Shown one piece after another: positions 39,671 to 42,345 of a DNA stretch of 42,345 nucleotides (position 1 is its first letter; each line of letters begins with the position of its first letter). Location: contig CAIUZK010000253.1 of NCBI GenBank assembly GCA_903903635.1, positions 1 through 42,345 on the forward strand, given 5' to 3'. The stretch comes from an uncultured Bacteroidota bacterium. GTDB lineage: Bacteria; Bacteroidota; Bacteroidia; Chitinophagales; Chitinophagaceae. The notes under the pieces were generated by a model. That model ran no database searches, had not been told where the DNA came from, and saw only the letters and a list, made by a program, of their open reading frames with translations. The translations under genes and the position numbers were made by a program.

Positions 39671-40119
39671 TCTTCTTTCACAATGAGGTTCATTAAAGTT
39701 TTCTTCAACCGGCGTGCTTTAGGAGAGAGATTTTTATCACTTTCTTTTGCAAAATTTTCAAACAGGGAATGAAAGGTAAAAGCAAAGGCTTCTTCCGCTT
39801 CGTCACGTGTTTTGCCCCACACAGTTATATCCAGTAAATCGTTGGTTATAATAAATTGCCCTTCTTCAAAAGCAACATTGGAATCCAGTTTTTTGTGTAA
39901 AATATAATTGGAGCCGTTAAATGATAAATATTGAGGCCTGTATGGATAAGTATCATTATTGATCCCGTGCCCGGCATTTTCTCCTTTCGAACCACGACTG
40001 TTTAATGTAGTATTCAGTTCTTTTCCTCTGTCTCTTATGGAAATCAAGTGCATAGCTGCAAGACTTTTCAGTACCTGAGTTGCTTTTGGGTTAATGATCT
40101 TTACCTCGAAAATTTCCAT
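39667..40119 (-). CDS. HicB-like antitoxin candidate
   Basis: The 150-residue protein has a C-terminal half with the partial HicB pattern: GQFIITNDLLDITVWGKTRDEAEEAF, where a short strand, a W-G turn and an acidic helix mimic the degenerate RNase H-like fold. The N-terminal half is not recognised. A helix-turn-helix is not evident, so DNA binding, if any, is unproven. It overlaps the HicA-like gene by 4 bp, the coupling expected of a toxin-antitoxin pair. Confidence 0.55.
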   Translation of the reverse strand: MEIFEVKIINPKATQVLKSLAAMHLISIRDRGKELNTTLNSRGSKGENAGHGINNDTYPYRPQYLSFNGSNYILHKKLDSNVAFEEGQFIITNDLLDITVWGKTRDEAEEAFAFTFHSLFENFAKESDKNLSPKARRLKKTLMNLIVKEE

Positions 40120-40123
40120 ATCT

Positions 40124-40131
40124 CAAATTTA
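40124..40131 (-). promoter_or_regulatory. -7 promoter element TAAATTTG
   Basis: Exact TAnnTTTG on the minus strand, 4 bases before the ATG of the antitoxin-like gene; the mRNA would be leaderless or nearly so. Confidence 0.5.
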
Positions 40132-40165
40132 ATCTATTTTGGCCTATTAATTGCTCAATTTGAAG

Positions 40166-40723
40166 TTATTCCCCCCACCTGTAACCATCGGTATCTAATC
40201 CTGCCAGTTGCAGCACCCGGTGAATAACGGTATAGGCCATATCTTCCAATGTAGCCGGTTTGCTGTAAAAAGAAGGAGTAGCAGGGCAAATGATACCACC
40301 TGCTTCGGTTACAGTAGTCATATTGCGCAGGTGAATAAGATTGTAAGGCGTTTCCCTGACTACACAAATCAGTTTGCGCCGCTCTTTAAGCATTACATCA
40401 GCAGCCCTGGTAACAAGATCGTTGCTGATTCCCCCGGCTATGCGACCCAATGTGCCCATGCTGCATGGGCAAATGATCAATGCGGCATATGTAGAACTCC
40501 CCGAAGCAAAGGGAGCCATAAAATCGTTTTTGTTCCAGACCCTGAACGGATAATTTGCATAATCTTTATTACCCAATTCATGCTCCCAGACGGTAAGCGC
40601 ATTGTCGCTCCATACCACACCTACCTCGGCAACCTGATCTTTAAGTCTTAATAATTGATCAAATAATATTTTTGCATAAATTGACCCGCTCGCACCACTT
40701 ACTGAAACTGCTATTTTTATCAT
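40166..40723 (-). CDS. ubiX: Flavin prenyltransferase UbiX
   Basis: The 185-residue enzyme makes prenylated FMN, the cofactor of UbiD decarboxylases. Visible: IKIAVSVSGASGSIYAKIL (flavin-binding Ser-Gly-Ala-Ser-Gly), CPCSMGTLGRIAGGISNDLVTRAADV, RRKLICVVRETPYNLIHLRNM and PSFYSKPATLEDM. The start is ATG 40723; a longer reading from 40780 would pass through the divergent promoter. No ubiD partner is in the window. Confidence 0.93.
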   Translation of the reverse strand: MIKIAVSVSGASGSIYAKILFDQLLRLKDQVAEVGVVWSDNALTVWEHELGNKDYANYPFRVWNKNDFMAPFASGSSTYAALIICPCSMGTLGRIAGGISNDLVTRAADVMLKERRKLICVVRETPYNLIHLRNMTTVTEAGGIICPATPSFYSKPATLEDMAYTVIHRVLQLAGLDTDGYRWGE

Positions 40724-40743
40724 AAAATTATTTACCCGTTGAG

Positions 40744-40751
40744 CAAAACTA
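40744..40751 (-). promoter_or_regulatory. -7 promoter element TAGTTTTG for ubiX
   Basis: Exact TAnnTTTG on the minus strand, 20 bases before the ubiX ATG. It lies 13 bases from the plus-strand box at 40765, so the two promoters overlap. Confidence 0.55.
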
Positions 40752-40764
40752 CATGGAATATTTG

Positions 40765-40772
40765 TAAATTTG
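40765..40772 (+). promoter_or_regulatory. -7 promoter element TAAATTTG for the thioredoxin-like gene
   Basis: Exact TAnnTTTG, 21 bases before ATG 40794, with TTG at 40739-40741 as a possible -33. Divergent from the ubiX promoter. Confidence 0.6.
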
Positions 40773-40793
40773 TTTTTCAAAAATTTTAATTAA

Positions 40794-41384
40794 ATGAAAC
40801 GCATATTACTATCAGCCATTGCTGTAATATTTATAAGTCCGGCATTTATTGCCTGGAAAAAAAGTCCGGCGCCAGACCCTGCCGCTAATGAGATTCACTG
40901 GATCACATCAATAGATGAACTTCAAGCTAAAATGCAGCAAAATCCTAAAAAGGTATATTTTGACATTTACACAGGCTGGTGTGGCTGGTGCAAAAAAATG
41001 GATCAAACTACCTTTTCAAACCCGGCGCTGATCAAGTACATGAATACCAATTTTTATGCTGTAAAACTTGATGCAGAAAGGCAGGATGTTATTCATTTTC
41101 AGGGAAAAGAATACCATTTTGAAGCCCAATACAAAGCCAACACATTTGCAGTTGAATTGATGAAGGGTTCAATGTCTTATCCTACAGCAGTTATTATGAT
41201 GGAAAACTTCCAGAATCCGCAGGTACAGGCAGGATACATGGATGTTAATCAGTTGGAAACCATTCTAACCTACTTTGGCGATAATGCTTACAGGCATCAG
41301 AATGGCGCAGACTACCAGAAAACTTACAAGCCAAGATGGGCTACTGGTCAGGCTGCTGATATGAGTGCACCAGCCGGTCATTAA
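40794..41384 (+). CDS. Exported thioredoxin-like protein
   Basis: The 196-residue protein has a signal peptide or N-terminal anchor (MKRILLSAIAVIFISPAFIA) and a thioredoxin fold with the active site TGWCGWCKKM (Cys63, Cys66). The following helix and FYAVKLDAERQD strand, then the PTAVIMM cis-Pro loop, match the Thioredoxin_7/DUF255-like family. It probably acts as a periplasmic reductase or oxidase of disulfides. A clean terminator follows, and it is divergent from ubiX. Confidence 0.85.
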   Translation: MKRILLSAIAVIFISPAFIAWKKSPAPDPAANEIHWITSIDELQAKMQQNPKKVYFDIYTGWCGWCKKMDQTTFSNPALIKYMNTNFYAVKLDAERQDVIHFQGKEYHFEAQYKANTFAVELMKGSMSYPTAVIMMENFQNPQVQAGYMDVNQLETILTYFGDNAYRHQNGADYQKTYKPRWATGQAADMSAPAGH

Positions 41385-41411
41385 TTTTACATTTGAATTG
41401 TATACAATACC

Positions 41412-41438
41412 AACCCACATCGTGTATGTGGGTTTTTT
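41412..41438 (+). terminator. Rho-independent terminator after the thioredoxin-like gene
   Basis: AACCCACAT, loop CGTGT, ATGTGGGTT, then TTTT. A textbook stem and T-tract 28 bases after the stop; it also ends 10 bases before the nth stop, so it may serve both convergent genes. Confidence 0.85.
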
Positions 41439-41447
41439 GTTCAAGGC

Positions 41448-42104
41448 TTATGCTTCTATAATGTGGCGCATATCTGAATGATAGTATTTACAGGCCGGTT
41501 TCAAGCCACAGCCTTCGCATTTAGGCCTGCGGGCTACACAAACATACCTGCCATGAAGAATAAGCCAATGATGGGCAACAGCCAATAGCTCTTTGGGAAT
41601 ATTGGCTACCAGTTGTTCCTCGGTTTGCAGAGGGGTTTTTGCCTTTGTGGTAAGCCCGATACGTTCGGAAACACGAAAAACATGGGTATCAACCGCCATA
41701 CCGGGTTGATTAAAAACGACAGAAATAATTACATTGGCGGTTTTGCGGCCTACGCCGGGCAGTTGAACCAGGTCCTCCATCTTGTCGGGTACCTCACCAT
41801 TAAATTTTTCCATCAGCATTTTCCCCATTCCAATCAAGTGGCGGGTTTTGTTATTGGCAAATGTTACACTTTTGATCAATGGTTCAACATCTTCAAATTC
41901 AGCTTTTGCCAGGCTTTCGGGTCCCGGGAATTTTCTGAAAAGCGCCGGGGTTACCATATTCACCCGTTTATCGGTGCACTGTGCAGACAGGACAACAGCT
42001 ACCAGCAATTCATACGGATTGGTATAATGCAGTTCTGTTTCGGCATCAGGCATATTTTTCTGAAACCAGTCAATGATAAAATGGTAACGTTCTTTTCTGG
42101 TCAT
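41448..42104 (-). CDS. nth: Endonuclease III
   Basis: The 218-residue base-excision repair enzyme has the helix-hairpin-helix LPGVGRKTANVI with the catalytic Lys121, Asp139 in AVDTHVFRV, and a [4Fe-4S] cluster signature C189-x6-C196-x2-C199-x5-C205. It removes oxidised pyrimidines and cleaves the abasic site. All hallmark residues are present. A half copy of the 44 bp palindrome begins 9 bases upstream of its start. Confidence 0.96.
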   Translation of the reverse strand: MTRKERYHFIIDWFQKNMPDAETELHYTNPYELLVAVVLSAQCTDKRVNMVTPALFRKFPGPESLAKAEFEDVEPLIKSVTFANNKTRHLIGMGKMLMEKFNGEVPDKMEDLVQLPGVGRKTANVIISVVFNQPGMAVDTHVFRVSERIGLTTKAKTPLQTEEQLVANIPKELLAVAHHWLILHGRYVCVARRPKCEGCGLKPACKYYHSDMRHIIEA

Positions 42105-42112
42105 AATCGGTA

Positions 42113-42125
42113 AGTGACGATGATT
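42113..42125. repeat. Half copy of the 44 bp palindrome upstream of nth
   Basis: GTGACGATGATTA, preceded by TAA, is the left arm of the palindrome with the rest lost. It starts 9 bases upstream of the nth start codon. Confidence 0.65.
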
Positions 42126-42158
42126 ATTTTTTTAGCGAAATTATTCAAATTTAAAAGT

Positions 42159-42227
42159 AAGGAACGATGAAGAAATAACTCCCACCATCTTACTCGTTCT
42201 ATCTCATTTTTATTTCGTTATAAAAGT
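42159..42227 (+). repeat. Dispersed ~68 bp repeat, copy B
   Basis: Nearly identical to copy A at 12002-12068 (a few substitutions and one 2-base length difference). Begins AAGGAACGATGAAGAAATAA and ends TTTCGTTATAAAAGT. It is about 30 kb from copy A and in the same orientation. Confidence 0.85.
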
Positions 42228-42345
42228 AATTATGTAAGTAAAGCATAGTGCAGTATGTGCGGTCATCCTAATGATTTAGGAGCCGAATTTTTAATTTAGT
42301 ATGCGATAACACGAATGTTTCGCCAATTATTAACATTAAAAAACT
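42228..42345. other. Unassigned DNA at the right edge
   Basis: About 120 bases upstream of nth beyond repeat copy B, running to the window edge. No gene or clear regulatory motif is visible. Confidence 0.4.

Overview
The window looks like chromosomal DNA of a member of the phylum Bacteroidota, most like the Chitinophagaceae/Sphingobacteriales side of the phylum (family placement is inference). Three things in the sequence point there: secreted proteins with type IX secretion (T9SS) C-terminal sorting domains (type B at 8554-8845, type A at 8919-9135, and an orphan type A fragment at 18046-18194); many promoters of the Bacteroidota form TAnnTTTG just upstream of start codons, with almost no Shine-Dalgarno sequences; and phylum-typical families (SprB repeats, DUF5606, ORF6N, DUF4143 ATPase, S1/P1 nuclease). 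No rRNA, tRNA, CRISPR array, prophage or complete insertion sequence was seen.

Layout. 1-1300: debris of two broken genes, a lone PD-(D/E)XK nuclease-like gene and a small antitoxin-like gene. 1318-3962: SUI1-like factor, a transketolase C-terminal subunit with a LEA2 lipoprotein, and dCTP deaminase. 4289-10853: a 1518-residue SprB-repeat surface protein, convergent with a secreted S41 peptidase. 11225-15852: DUF5606 protein, a four-gene cassette of unknown function bracketed by inverted copies of a ~60 bp repeat, a small His-rich lipoprotein, ruvB and a rhomboid protease. 15853-18336: repeat-rich DNA, an OmpA-like protein and a T9SS fragment. 18337-21078: S1/P1 nuclease, truB and a protein resembling a degenerate RelA/SpoT synthetase. 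21079-21897: 0.8 kb of nested repeats. 21898-28134: YdeI/OmpD-associated protein, methionine/glutamine-type aminotransferase, glycosyltransferase-like protein, membrane patatin and an omega-amidase-like nitrilase, with a ~44 bp palindrome recurring between them. 28278-34731: exported two-domain protein, DUF4143 ATPase, GT39-type glycosyltransferase, dipeptide epimerase, an ORF6N gene with an internal deletion, and murB. 34785-42104: giant NtrY-like histidine kinase abutting mazG, a HicBA-like toxin-antitoxin pair, ubiX divergent from an exported thioredoxin-like protein, and endonuclease III.

How the genes fit together. Most are housekeeping: nucleotide pool cleaning (dcd, mazG), DNA repair (ruvB, nth), tRNA modification (truB), and peptidoglycan synthesis and recycling (murB, L-Ala-D/L-Glu epimerase). 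The aminotransferase and the nitrilase probably act as a pair (transaminase plus omega-amidase) in methionine salvage and glutamine-dependent transamination. Accessory content is scattered between housekeeping genes and is often next to dispersed repeats. The most interesting parts are the repeat-bracketed cassette at 12002-13610, the dispersed palindromes placed directly upstream of genes, the degenerate RelA/SpoT-like protein, the reversed-order HicBA-like pair, and the ORF6N remnant that keeps a clean promoter and a perfect 11-bp-arm palindrome.
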